Counted from the stretch's first letter, positions 52,944 through 61,346 are shown. The stretch: DNA of 64,000 nucleotides from Cnuella takakiae (GCF_001953305.1 NZ_MTFE01000010.1:4903909-4967908); one strand, 5' to 3'. Notes: generated by a model not told the origin, from the sequence alone. Numbers and translations: made by a program.

Positions 52944-53288
52944 TTACTGGGCCGACAGCTCTTCCCAGTATTCGGCGGCGCGGCGGGTATGCGGAATTAC
53001 GATGGTGCCTCCGACGATATTGGCAACGGCAAACACCTCGTACAGTTCGGCGGTGGTTACCCCTTCTTCGTGTGCTTTGCCCAGGTGGTACTTGATGCAA
53101 TCGTCACAACGCAGTACCATGGAAGCCACCAGGCCCAGCATTTCCTTGGTCTTGGTGTCCAGGGCGCCCGCCTCGTAGGTATTGGTATCCAGGTTCCAGA
53201 GTCTTTTCATCACCAGGTTGTTCTTGCTCAGAATAACCTCGTTCATCCGTGCACGGTAATCGTTGAATTCCTGTATCAGGTTAGCCAT
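52944..53288 (-). CDS. Carboxymuconolactone decarboxylase (AhpD-like) family protein
   Basis: The product has 114 residues. The AhpD-like all-helical fold has the redox/proton-relay motif VLRCDDCIKYHLGKA (CxxC with a nearby His), followed by ELYEVFAVANIVGGTIVIPHTRRA. The CxxCxxH-type pattern suggests a peroxidase-reductase-like activity rather than a true decarboxylase. A TACCTTTGC box lies 18 nt upstream of ATG 53288, so it is its own transcript. Confidence 0.88.
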   Translation of the reverse strand: MANLIQEFNDYRARMNEVILSKNNLVMKRLWNLDTNTYEAGALDTKTKEMLGLVASMVLRCDDCIKYHLGKAHEEGVTTAELYEVFAVANIVGGTIVIPHTRRAAEYWEELSAQ

Positions 53289-53306
53289 AATGTTTTTGTT
53301 TGGGAG

Positions 53307-53315
53307 GCAAAGGTA
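53307..53315 (-). promoter_or_regulatory. -7 box TACCTTTGC of the AhpD-like gene
   Basis: Perfect TAnnTTTGC on the minus strand, 18 nt before ATG 53288. Confidence 0.65.
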
Positions 53316-53327
53316 AGGTGGGGTGTG

Positions 53328-53618
53328 TTTCTCACAGATAACACGGATAGCACGGATGAGTGTAATGGTGGAGAAATTATTTGATAGGCGTTAACATAGG
53401 CTTCGGGGCATTGGTAAATTGTAGCAACCAGGAATGGTGATGGCTTTTGGTTGGAACCACAGCTTCAGCCGGAATGAGATTTAAAACGGAATCCAGCCAA
53501 CACAATCCTATGAAGCTATCATCCTTTCCTCCTGAAACTTCTGGAACTCCTAAAACCTTTTAAACCCATTGAACTCAGTTTCCAAACATCCGTGTCATCC
53601 GTATTATCTGTGAGAACC
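53328..53618. repeat. Inverted period-9 repeats in a divergent promoter region
   Basis: The left arm 53328-53360 reads CTCACAGAT, AACACGGAT, AGCACGGAT. The right arm 53586-53618 is its imperfect reverse complement. Between them, 53529-53576 is another period-9 run (TCCTGAAAC, TTCTGGAAC, TCCTAAAAC, CTTTTAAAC, CCATTGAAC). This is one of the few copies not anchored at a stop codon. Confidence 0.85.
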
Positions 53619-53674
53619 TTCCTACCTATTGGGTGCTGTTTATTTTTAATACATTCAATACAAAATCACCCGCC

Positions 53675-54160
53675 ATGAAAAAATCATCTCTTGTAGTGGG
53701 TTTGTTTACTGCCCTGATTGCGGCCGCTTTCGCTTTTAGTCCCGCCGAAGACGCCCAATACAAAAACCTCAAGGTATTGCCCAAAAACACCACGAAGGCA
53801 CAGATGGATGTCATTATGAAACATTTCGCCGCCTCGCTGGGTGTAAAGTGCAACTATTGCCATGTGTTCAACCAGGAGCAAAAGGCCATGGACTTTGCCT
53901 CCGATGCCAACGAGCACAAAGGCATTGCCCGCAACATGATGAAGATGACCCAGCGCATCAACAAAAAATACTTCGACTGGCACAAGGACTGGACCGGACT
54001 GCAAAACAAACTGGAAGTAACCTGCTACACCTGTCATGGCGGCAAAAAAGAACCCTCCTCCTGGCCGCAAATCCAACAGCAACCCGCACCCCCCCCCTCC
54101 GCCAGCAACAAAATGAGCGGCGCCGATGGGTCGAATCAGTTCGATAGGTGCCATGCCTAG
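53675..54160 (+). CDS. Di-haem c-type cytochrome (reaction-centre cytochrome-like)
   Basis: The product has 161 residues from ATG 53675, which gives MKKSSLVVGLFTALIAAAFAF as signal peptide. Two haem sites are present, CNYCH and CYTCH, spaced as in the CytoC_RC-type cytochromes common in Bacteroidota. A conserved Met-rich helix (NMMKMTQRIN) could supply an axial ligand. It acts in periplasmic electron transfer. The final residues (GSNQFDRCHA) are encoded by the left arm of an intergenic inverted repeat, so the tail is probably not functional. Confidence 0.85.
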   Translation: MKKSSLVVGLFTALIAAAFAFSPAEDAQYKNLKVLPKNTTKAQMDVIMKHFAASLGVKCNYCHVFNQEQKAMDFASDANEHKGIARNMMKMTQRINKKYFDWHKDWTGLQNKLEVTCYTCHGGKKEPSSWPQIQQQPAPPPSASNKMSGADGSNQFDRCHA

Positions 54161-54287
54161 GCAACCTTCAATGGACGGGTGCGGAATTTGCAAATAGCCT
54201 CATGCGGACTCAAACCGTGGTGGCTTTGAACCGCATTGACCAGTAGAACCCATTATACACATGGCACCTATTGAACTAGTTGAACGA
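54128..54287. repeat. Inverted repeat linking the cytochrome 3-prime end and the gnd upstream region
   Basis: The left arm 54128-54158 and right arm 54257-54287 share AGTTCAATAGGTGCCATG (one mismatch) in inverted orientation. The right side continues as nine-base units TATTGAACT, AGTTGAACG, AATTGAACC. Confidence 0.8.
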
Positions 54288-54320
54288 ATTGAACCCCTTA
54301 AACAAACCTCCTCCCCCACC

Positions 54321-55742
54321 ATGCCCCAACAATACGACTTTGGCATGATTGGCCTGGGTGTGATGGGCAGCAACCTGCTGCTCAACCTCGCCGATCACGG
54401 ATATGCAACGATAGGCTATGACCTCAACCCCGAACGCATGCAGGCGCTGGAAGAAGCCGCCCATCCCGGCACGACCGTAAAAGGTGCCGCGGCACTGGCC
54501 GATATGGTGCTGGCACTGAAAAAACCCCGTAAACTGATGATGCTGGTGCCTGCCGGCAAAGCGGTGGATGCGGCGATCACCTCGGTACTACCTTACCTGG
54601 AAGCCGGCGACATCCTGATAGACGGCGGCAACTCGTTTTTTAAAGACACCCTCCACCGTATTGCCTACCTGCAGGACCAGGGCATCCACTTCTTTGGTAT
54701 GGGCATATCGGGTGGTGAGCTGGGTGCCCGCCTCGGTCCCAGCATGATGCCGGGTGGCGACAAGGAAGCCTACCAATACCTCAAACCCTTATTGGAAGCC
54801 GTTGCTGCCAAAACCGACGGCAAGCCCTGTGTTGCCTATATGGGTAGTGGCGCGGCAGGGCACTATGTGAAAATGGTGCACAATGGTATCGAGTATGCCA
54901 TGATGCAGCTTATAGCGGAAGCCTACGACCTGCTGCACCGCGGTGCCGGTTATACCAACGAACAGTTGCAACCCCTTTTCCAGCAATGGAATGAAGGGCC
55001 CCTTCAATCTTTCCTGATTGATATCACCGCAGATATTTTCCGCACCATCGATGCCGAAACCGGCAAGCATGTGGTGGACATCATCCTGGATGAAGCAGGC
55101 TCCAAGGGTACCGGCCGCTGGACCACACAAGAGGCGCTCAACCTGCCCGTTGCCATTCCCTCCATTGATGCAGCCGTGGCTGCCCGCACCATTTCGGGGG
55201 TACGCAGCCAAAGGCTGAAAGCTACCGGGCTGTACCAGCAAGGCAATAACAGCATCGCCAATACCGAAAGCCTGACCCGCGACCTGGAAAGTGCCCTCGT
55301 GGTAGCTTTCCTCTGCGCCTACGCACAAGGCTTGAGCATGATAGCCATGGCCTCCGAAGAAGAAGCCATGCAGATTCCCCTGCCCTCTGTAGTACAGGTT
55401 TGGAAAGGTGGCTGCATCATCCGCTCGGCGCTGCTGGGCAGTTTTGAACAGGCCTTTGCTCAGGATGCCCAACTGCCGAATATTTTGTTGGATGCAAACA
55501 TTGCGGCCCTGGTGCAGCAATACGAGCAGGGCTTGCGCAATACGGTTACGCAGGCCATTGCGGCACGCATACCGGTACCCGCTTTTGCCAGCGCGCTTGC
55601 TTATATCGACAGCTTCCGTAGTGCACAACTGCCTACCAACCTGGTGCAGGCACAAAGGGATTATTTTGGAGCCCACACTTACCGAAGAATAGATAAGGAC
55701 GGCGTGTTTCACACCGAGTGGAACGCAGAAGCCGCAGATTAG
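54321..55742 (+). CDS. gnd: 6-phosphogluconate dehydrogenase (decarboxylating)
   Basis: The product has 473 residues, the standard length. ATG 54321 gives MPQQYDFGMIGLGVMGSNLL, the NADP-binding start. The ATG at 54261 only adds repeat-encoded residues. LIDGGNSFFKDT, GMGISGGELGARLGPSMMPGG, HYVKMVHNGIEYAMMQLIAE and the C-terminal AQRDYFGAHTYRR are diagnostic. It converts 6-phosphogluconate to ribulose 5-phosphate plus CO2 and NADPH. zwf follows, making an oxidative pentose-phosphate pair. No 6-phosphogluconolactonase gene lies beside them. Confidence 0.97.
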   Translation: MPQQYDFGMIGLGVMGSNLLLNLADHGYATIGYDLNPERMQALEEAAHPGTTVKGAAALADMVLALKKPRKLMMLVPAGKAVDAAITSVLPYLEAGDILIDGGNSFFKDTLHRIAYLQDQGIHFFGMGISGGELGARLGPSMMPGGDKEAYQYLKPLLEAVAAKTDGKPCVAYMGSGAAGHYVKMVHNGIEYAMMQLIAEAYDLLHRGAGYTNEQLQPLFQQWNEGPLQSFLIDITADIFRTIDAETGKHVVDIILDEAGSKGTGRWTTQEALNLPVAIPSIDAAVAARTISGVRSQRLKATGLYQQGNNSIANTESLTRDLESALVVAFLCAYAQGLSMIAMASEEEAMQIPLPSVVQVWKGGCIIRSALLGSFEQAFAQDAQLPNILLDANIAALVQQYEQGLRNTVTQAIAARIPVPAFASALAYIDSFRSAQLPTNLVQAQRDYFGAHTYRRIDKDGVFHTEWNAEAAD

Positions 55743-55985
55743 AAGGATTAGAAATGATTTGTATGACCTAAAGACCACAAGCTTGCTTTTGCACCAGGAG
55801 TGATCAATAAAGCCGAGGTCTTTTTTTGAACCAAAGTTGAAGTACGAGCAAGCAGCAAATTTTTTGTCATACATATAAACTATAGAACATTGAAATCATA
55901 CTAATCATTTCTAATCCTACTAATCTGCGGTTCCAGTTCATACAAATCTGCGGTTCACTTTAAATCATACAAATCTGTGGTTATC
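55731..55985. repeat. Inverted E-type repeats between gnd and zwf
   Basis: The left arm 55731-55767 (CCGCAGATT, AGAAGGATT, AGAAATGATT) contains the gnd stop codon. The right arm 55894-55934 is nearly its perfect reverse complement. Two further copies of CATACAAATCTGCGGTTC follow (55939-55956 exact; 55965-55982 with CTGTGGTTA). The last one contains the zwf start codon. Confidence 0.9.
55770..55827 (+). terminator. Possible gnd terminator with a large loop
   Basis: AAAGACC pairs with GGTCTTT across about 40 nt and seven Ts follow. The loop is larger than usual. Confidence 0.4.
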
Positions 55986-57464
55986 ATCTTCATCTTCGGC
56001 GGCACCGGCGACCTCGCACAACGCAAGCTCCTGCCCGCACTGTTCAACCTCTACCTCGACGGGCACCTGCCCGAGCAGTTTTATATTGCCGGTTTGAGCC
56101 GCAACAAAATGACGCCTGCCGCCTACCGCGACCTCATTAAAAAAGGCATCGACGAACATGCCCGACGCAACGAAGCTTTAAAGGAACATTGGGAGGATTT
56201 TTCAAAACACGTCGACTACCTGCAGGTAGACGCTACCAAAGAACAGGGCTATAAAGCCATGGTGAAAAAAGTGGCAGCACTGGAAGGCGAGTGGAAAGCA
56301 CCCGCCACCATTATGTACTACCTGTCGGTGGCACCGCAGCTGGCACCCACCATTGCGGAACTGTTGTGCAAAAACGGCCTGGCAAATGATGCCCAACGCC
56401 ACCGCCTGGTATTTGAAAAACCTTTTGGCCACGACCTGCAAAGTGCCAAAGAACTCAACGTCCTGCTGCGTAAATATTTTGCCGAAGAACAGATCTTCCG
56501 CATCGATCACTTCCTGGGTAAGGAAACGGTGCAGAACATCCTGGCGCTTCGTTTTGCCAATGCCCTGTTTGAACCCATCTGGAACCACCGCTATGTGGAC
56601 CACATACAGATAAGCGCAACCGAAACCGTAGGGGTGCTGGACCGTGGGGCTTACTACGAAGGCGCCGGCGCCCTCCGCGACATGGTGCAAAACCACATGC
56701 TCCAGCTGCTGTGTATGGTGGCCATGGAAGCACCGGTTTCTTTTGACGCCAATGAAGTGCGCAACAAGAAACACGATGTGCTGAAAGCCATCCGCCGCTA
56801 CCGCCGCGAAGAAGTACATAGCCATGCCGTGCGGGGCCAATACGCTTCGGGATGGGTGGAAGGAAAGAAGATGCAAACCTACCGTGAAGAGAAAAGCGTA
56901 GATCCACATTCGGGTGTGGAAACCTATGCCGCGGTAAAGCTTTTTGTAGACAACTGGCGCTGGAACGGCGTGCCTTTTTATATCCGTACCGGCAAAAGCC
57001 TGGCAGAAAAGACCACGCACATCGCCATCCAGTTCAAGAACGCACCCAGCTATGCTTTCCCGCCGGAGGCCACCGACACCTGGCGCCCCAACCGGCTGCT
57101 CATCAACATATCGCCACAGCTGGATATACGCCTTCGTTTCCAGGCCAAACAACCCGGCCCGCATATGGCGCTGCAACCTGTGGATATGGTGTTCAACTAT
57201 TTCAACAACACATCCGAAACACAGCCCGAAGCATATGAAACCTTATTGCAGGATGTGATTGAAGGCAATGCTACTTTGTTTATGCGTGCCGACCAGGTGG
57301 AAGCCGCATGGGCCATCATCGATCCCATTATGGAAGTGTGGGGCAATAAGCCACCTGTTGATTTTCCCAACTATGCTGCCGGTTCCTGGGGCCCCGAAGA
57401 TGCCGAAGCACTGATTGCAAGGGATGGCAACCATTGGGCTACGCTGCCCCTCAATGGGGGTTGA
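55977..57464 (+). CDS. zwf: Glucose-6-phosphate 1-dehydrogenase
   Basis: The product has 495 residues from GTG 55977. The NADP fold IFIFGGTGDLAQRKLLPALF begins within four residues of the start, so no longer N-terminus is needed. RIDHFLGKETVQNILALRFAN is the substrate-binding signature with the catalytic His region. YEGAGALRDMVQNHMLQLL and WRWNGVPFYIRTGKSL complete the family. It oxidises glucose 6-phosphate to the lactone. The start codon sits in an intergenic repeat unit. Confidence 0.96.
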   Translation: MVIIFIFGGTGDLAQRKLLPALFNLYLDGHLPEQFYIAGLSRNKMTPAAYRDLIKKGIDEHARRNEALKEHWEDFSKHVDYLQVDATKEQGYKAMVKKVAALEGEWKAPATIMYYLSVAPQLAPTIAELLCKNGLANDAQRHRLVFEKPFGHDLQSAKELNVLLRKYFAEEQIFRIDHFLGKETVQNILALRFANALFEPIWNHRYVDHIQISATETVGVLDRGAYYEGAGALRDMVQNHMLQLLCMVAMEAPVSFDANEVRNKKHDVLKAIRRYRREEVHSHAVRGQYASGWVEGKKMQTYREEKSVDPHSGVETYAAVKLFVDNWRWNGVPFYIRTGKSLAEKTTHIAIQFKNAPSYAFPPEATDTWRPNRLLINISPQLDIRLRFQAKQPGPHMALQPVDMVFNYFNNTSETQPEAYETLLQDVIEGNATLFMRADQVEAAWAIIDPIMEVWGNKPPVDFPNYAAGSWGPEDAEALIARDGNHWATLPLNGG

Positions 57465-57550
57465 TGCAGCAGGTAGCTGACAAGCGTAAACAGGAGAAGC
57501 GAAGCGTGTAAGTGCCGTTCGCTTCCCCTGTTTTTACAATACTTTTTCCT

Positions 57551-57670
57551 GGCATCCTGAGCGCAGCGAAGGGTCTGGGTTGTATCGTTAAATGCAAATG
57601 CGTAACCGAACACTGGTTGCGCATTTGCATTTGATTTATAGTCCAGGTCCCTTGCCGCGCTCAGGATGCC
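57551..57670. repeat. Nested inverted repeat between convergent zwf and ACT-domain genes
   Basis: The left arm 57551-57578 (GGCATCCTGAGCGCAGCGAA) pairs with the right arm 57643-57670. An inner stem TAAATGCAAATGCG/CGCATTTGCATTT with GTAACC/GGTT spans 57590-57632. The CATCCTGAGCG word is widely seen between genes in this phylum. Confidence 0.8.
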
Positions 57671-57732
57671 AAGGCAGGCGTAACTGTACTTGGGAAGAAA
57701 GTTGATTGCATTGTCTTGGTCGAAACATTCAA

Positions 57733-58131
57733 CTACCCTGTTCTCGCCAGCTCCTCCAACACCTTTACGGCCCTGCCTCCTTCTGCCAATGGCACAAACA
57801 AATGATCATGGTAATAACCGGCCACCACGTTACAGGAAACGCCCGCTGTTGTAAGGGCCGTGGCAACAGCAGCAGTCAAGCCCACCGCATCAAGCGCAGA
57901 ATGCACCTGCAGGGTGATCCATGCCGCCACAAAGCTATAAGGCAACCCAAACTGTTGGGCTACCGCTTCGGTAACAATTACCGTTATGCCCTCCTGTTCC
58001 CTGAAAATCATCAGCGCTTCAGGGGCCAGCATGGGCGGCAATTGAACCAGGGTACAAAAAACATAACTACCCGGCTGTTGCATGGGTTGCATGGTCCGGA
58101 TCAGTTCCGAAAGATTGGCTATCGGTGGCAT
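57733..58131 (-). CDS. ACT-domain protein (COG3602-like)
   Basis: The product has 132 residues made of two short ACT-like halves. TYVFCTL-type GSYVFCTLVQLPPM opens the first, and LQVHSALDAVGLTAAVATAL followed by GVSCNVVAGYYHDHLFVP is the diagnostic stretch of the COG3602 group. ACT domains bind small ligands such as amino acids, and no catalytic domain is attached. It is a single gene, convergent with zwf. Confidence 0.85.
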   Translation of the reverse strand: MPPIANLSELIRTMQPMQQPGSYVFCTLVQLPPMLAPEALMIFREQEGITVIVTEAVAQQFGLPYSFVAAWITLQVHSALDAVGLTAAVATALTTAGVSCNVVAGYYHDHLFVPLAEGGRAVKVLEELARTG

Positions 58132-58434
58132 AGTTATTTGAATAAATGCAACGCAGGATTGTTTGCAATTTTTTTATTGCCCCCCTATTTCAGCAGCAGC
58201 AACAGGTGCACGAGTGGTGACAGTGTTGAACGAGTAGATATGCTACAAGCGAACAGGTGCCAGCCTTGCATACAGTTAAGCCATAATTATGCACTCCATA
58301 ACCCCAAAAATTCAACCAACACCCCCAACAAAAAAATTTACGCAATGTAAAACCGAAGGTTGTATTGCTTACGTACCTAATTGCAAACACCCGGAACACG
58401 AAAACCAAATTCACAAACCTTAATCACTAAAATC
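58132..58434. other. Divergent intergenic region, nothing recognised
   Basis: 303 nt between the ACT-domain gene and the first ferritin-like gene. It contains short CAG/CAA-rich runs and an A-rich stretch. I see no perfect -7 box, hairpin terminator or period-7 repeat. Confidence 0.5.
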
Positions 58435-59148
58435 ATGGAAATCATCAATGGACGGAAGCGCGAGCTTTCCGAACAGCCCCTCAATGCCAGTTCCGTATCC
58501 CGCAGGAATTTTCTGCGCTTCACCGGCATGGCAGGTGCTTCGGCGGCACTCATTATCACCGGCTGTGGCAAAACCGACAACGGCGAAGGCGAAATGGGCA
58601 ATAGCGGCGTAAACCTGGGCAGCAGCGATGTGGGCATCCTCAACTATGCCTATGCACTGGAGCAACTGGAAGCAGCTTTTTATACACAGGTGGCACTAAC
58701 TCCTTACAGTGGTATTTCGGCCATGGAGCAGCAATACCTCAACGAAATCCGCGACCACGAAATAGCGCACCGCGAGTTCTTTAAAAATGCACTGGGCACC
58801 AATGCTATCCCCGGCCTTGAGGTAGATTTCACCTCCATCAATTTCAGTAGCCGCGACTCGGTGCTGGCTACCGCCAAGACTTTTGAAGACCTGGGTGTAT
58901 CGGCTTACAACGGTGCAGGCAAACTGCTCACCAACCCCGACTACCTGTTGCTGGCAGGCAAGATCGTATCGGTGGAAGCAAGGCATGCCGCCACCATCCG
59001 TGACCTGATTTCCAACGGCACTTTTGCCGACAATACCGTGATTGATGCCAACGGCCTCGACAAGAGCCGCTCACCCATGGAAGTGCTGCAGGCTGCCGCA
59101 ACTTATATCAAAACAAAGATCAACGCCAGCAACCTGCCTACTGATTAA
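58435..59148 (+). CDS. Tat-exported ferritin-like domain protein (copy 1)
   Basis: The product has 237 residues from ATG 58435. VSRRNFLRFTGMAG is a twin-arginine signal followed by a hydrophobic stretch ending in IITGCG, so it may be a Tat lipoprotein. The ferritin_2-like four-helix bundle (PF13668) has the metal-ligand motifs ALEQLEAAFYTQ, EIRDHEIAHREFF, KTFEDLGVSAYN and VSVEARHAATIR. Tat export fits folding and metal loading in the cytoplasm. The function is unknown. Related proteins include plant desiccation-related PCC13-62. Confidence 0.88.
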   Translation: MEIINGRKRELSEQPLNASSVSRRNFLRFTGMAGASAALIITGCGKTDNGEGEMGNSGVNLGSSDVGILNYAYALEQLEAAFYTQVALTPYSGISAMEQQYLNEIRDHEIAHREFFKNALGTNAIPGLEVDFTSINFSSRDSVLATAKTFEDLGVSAYNGAGKLLTNPDYLLLAGKIVSVEARHAATIRDLISNGTFADNTVIDANGLDKSRSPMEVLQAAATYIKTKINASNLPTD

Positions 59149-59151
59149 GCA

Positions 59152-59183
59152 GACCATTGTCCATGGTCCATCGACCATGGTCC
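59152..59183. repeat. Period-7 palindromic repeat between the ferritin-like genes
   Basis: Seven-base units ACCATTG, TCCATGG, TCCATCG, ACCATGG. CCATGGTC pairs with GACCATGG. It starts 3 nt after the stop codon. Confidence 0.75.
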
Positions 59184-59217
59184 GTAACTACACTCACAAT
59201 CTTAAACTACTCCCTTT

Positions 59218-60039
59218 ATGAATCTCCATAATATTATCGACCAGTTCGAAAAGGTAGACCCGGAAGTATACGACCGGCTGGATGGCCGCAGGGCTGCCCT
59301 GAAAAAGTTCTCTTCTTTTGCCGGTAAGGTAGCCCTGGCAGCCGTGCCCATGGCCATGGGTTCGATGTTCAAAAAAGCATATGGACAAAGCGTTACCAGC
59401 ATCCTGGATGTGCTCAACTATGCCCTAACCCTCGAGTACCTGGAAGCGGAGTATTACACCATGGGTGCCGCTGCTGCAGGCCTGGTACCTGCGGGTGACG
59501 CTGCTGGCGCCATTGCCACCATCCGCGATCACGAAGTGGCCCACGTCAACTTCCTGAAAACCGCCATACAGGGTGCCGGCGGCACACCGGTAGCCAAGCC
59601 CAATTTTGACTTTACCGCCAAAGGTGCTTTCGCAGATGTGTTCTCCAATTACGATACGTTCCTGGCCGTTGCACAGGCTTTTGAGGACACCGGCGTGCGG
59701 GCCTATAAAGGACAGGCAGCCAAGCTTATTTCCAACAACGATGTGCTGACTGCCGCACTGAATATCCATTCCGTGGAAGCACGTCACGCAGCGCATATCC
59801 GCTCCATGCGCCGTGCCCGTGGTGCCGATGTAAAACCCTGGATCACCAACAACGATTTGGGAGGCCTGCCTCCTGCAACAGCACCCATCTATGCAGGTGA
59901 AGAAAATGTAACCCAGGCAGGTGTTGCCATTACCAGCATCAATGGCCTGGACATTTCCACCAGCGACGCTTCGGAAGCATTCGACGAACCCCTTACCGAA
60001 CAGCAGGTGCTGGCAATTGTAACACCCTTCCTCGCATAG
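59218..60039 (+). CDS. Ferritin-like domain protein (copy 2)
   Basis: The product has 273 residues. GRRAALKKFSSFAGKVALAAV resembles a weak Tat or anchor signal (RR followed by a hydrophobic run). The bundle motifs repeat those of copy 1: TLEYLEAEYYTMG, TIRDHEVAHVNFL, AQAFEDTGVRAYKG and HSVEARHAAHIRSMRR. About 60 extra C-terminal residues follow the bundle. It is a tandem duplicate in one operon with copy 1 (70 nt apart). It probably binds a di-iron or similar centre outside the cytoplasm. Confidence 0.87.
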   Translation: MNLHNIIDQFEKVDPEVYDRLDGRRAALKKFSSFAGKVALAAVPMAMGSMFKKAYGQSVTSILDVLNYALTLEYLEAEYYTMGAAAAGLVPAGDAAGAIATIRDHEVAHVNFLKTAIQGAGGTPVAKPNFDFTAKGAFADVFSNYDTFLAVAQAFEDTGVRAYKGQAAKLISNNDVLTAALNIHSVEARHAAHIRSMRRARGADVKPWITNNDLGGLPPATAPIYAGEENVTQAGVAITSINGLDISTSDASEAFDEPLTEQQVLAIVTPFLA

Positions 60040-60111
60040 TTTTCCGGGTGAATAATTTTTGGCTGGGTTTAGACGCCAGTCTGTTTTTAGGCAGTGATAC
60101 TTATGGTTAAC

Positions 60112-60148
60112 AAAAAGCCCGCATATTCCTATGCGGGCTTCGTTTTTT
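60112..60148 (+). terminator. Terminator of the ferritin-like operon
   Basis: AAAAAGCCCGCATA pairs with TATGCGGGCTT, with a TTTTTT tail. Confidence 0.93.
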
Positions 60149-60150
60149 GT

Positions 60151-60300
60151 ACGGCAATGGGGAATGGGCAATCGTGAATAGGGGATCGTAAAACGTGAAA
60201 CGGCAAACGTGAATATGGGATGTCCGTAGCTTTTACTTACCACCCCATTCCTAATACCCAATACCTAATCACTAATCACCATTCACTATTCACCATTCCC
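60151..60300. repeat. Inverted period-7 repeats between convergent genes
   Basis: The left arm 60151-60222 runs about ten seven-base units (GGCAATG, GGGAATG, GGCAATC, GTGAATA, GGGGATC and others). The right arm 60241-60300 is the reverse-complement type (CCTAATA, CCCAATA, CCTAATC, ACTAATC, ACCATTC). It ends 3 nt before the stop of the alcohol dehydrogenase gene. Confidence 0.9.
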
Positions 60301-60302
60301 TT

Positions 60303-61346
60303 CTACAACGTCTTCATATCAATCACAAACCTGTATCGCACATCGCCTTTAATCATGCGGTCGTAAGCTTCGTTCACGTCTTTTGCAGCAATCACTTCCA
60401 CGTCGGAGGTGATGTTGTGCTCGGCGCAGAAGTCCAGCATCTCCTGTGTTTCCTTGATACCACCAATCAGCGAACCGCCGATCTTGCGGCGACCGAAAAT
60501 GAGTGAGAAAGCAGAGATCTGTGCCGGTGTGGGCGGTGCCCCTACGCAGATAAGGGTACCATCCACGTTCAGCATGTTGAGGTACATGCCATAGTCGTGC
60601 TCGGCAGATACCGTGTCGATGATAAAATCAAAGTAGCTGTTGAGGCCTTTCAGTTGCTCGGGGTCCTTGGTGAGGGCAAAGCGGTGGGCACCCAGGCGCT
60701 TGGCATCAGCTTCCTTGGAAGGCGAGGTGCTCAGCATGGTAACTTCGGCACCAAAGGCCACGGCAAATTTCACGGCCATATGACCCAGTCCGCCCAATCC
60801 CAACACACCTACTTTATGGCCTTTGCCCACACCCCAATGGCGCAGGGGCGAGTAGGTAGTGATACCGGCACACAGCAGGGGTGCCACGCCTTCCAGCGGC
60901 AGGCTTTCTGCTACTTTCAGCACAAACTCCTGGCGTACCACGATCTGGTTGGAATATCCACCCTGGTTGGGCGTTTTATCAATACGGTCGTAACCGCCAT
61001 AGGTACCGCTCATACCTTCCACGCAAAACTGCTCGAGGTCGCGTTTGCAGTTGGGGCAGCCCTGGCAGCTGTCTACCATGCAACCCACACCCACCAGGTC
61101 GCCCTGCTTGTAGCGGGTAACGGCAGGCCCTACATTGGTAACACGGCCCACAATTTCATGACCGGGCACATGGGGGTAATAGGTAGGCCCCCACTCGCCA
61201 CGCACGGTGTGGATGTCGGAGTGGCACACACCACAGTAAATAATTTCGATCTGTACATCATTTTCGCGGAGCTCGCGGCGGTCGAACTCCCAGGGCGCCA
61301 GGGGCTCGGTAGCACTATAGGCAGCGTAAGCTTTTGTATGAATCAT
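60303..61346 (-). CDS. Zinc-dependent alcohol dehydrogenase (NADPH-preferring, YahK/CAD-like)
   Basis: The product has 347 residues. Catalytic zinc ligands: Cys38 (CGVCHSDIH), His63-Glu64 (PGHEIVG) and the later Cys in APLLCAGIT. Structural zinc cysteines are in CQGCPNCKRDLEQFC. The cofactor motif is GLGGLGHMAVKFA. The order and spacing match the cinnamyl-alcohol/YahK group, which reduces aldehydes with NADPH. It is monocistronic and diverges from the DUF3109 gene. Confidence 0.93.
   Translation of the reverse strand: MIHTKAYAAYSATEPLAPWEFDRRELRENDVQIEIIYCGVCHSDIHTVRGEWGPTYYPHVPGHEIVGRVTNVGPAVTRYKQGDLVGVGCMVDSCQGCPNCKRDLEQFCVEGMSGTYGGYDRIDKTPNQGGYSNQIVVRQEFVLKVAESLPLEGVAPLLCAGITTYSPLRHWGVGKGHKVGVLGLGGLGHMAVKFAVAFGAEVTMLSTSPSKEADAKRLGAHRFALTKDPEQLKGLNSYFDFIIDTVSAEHDYGMYLNMLNVDGTLICVGAPPTPAQISAFSLIFGRRKIGGSLIGGIKETQEMLDFCAEHNITSDVEVIAAKDVNEAYDRMIKGDVRYRFVIDMKTL

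Noticed and set aside
54261-54320. Upstream ATG giving a 20-residue longer 6-phosphogluconate dehydrogenase
   Set aside because: The extension is encoded by the right arm of an inverted repeat (LVERIEPLKQ), and the conserved N-terminus starts at 54321.
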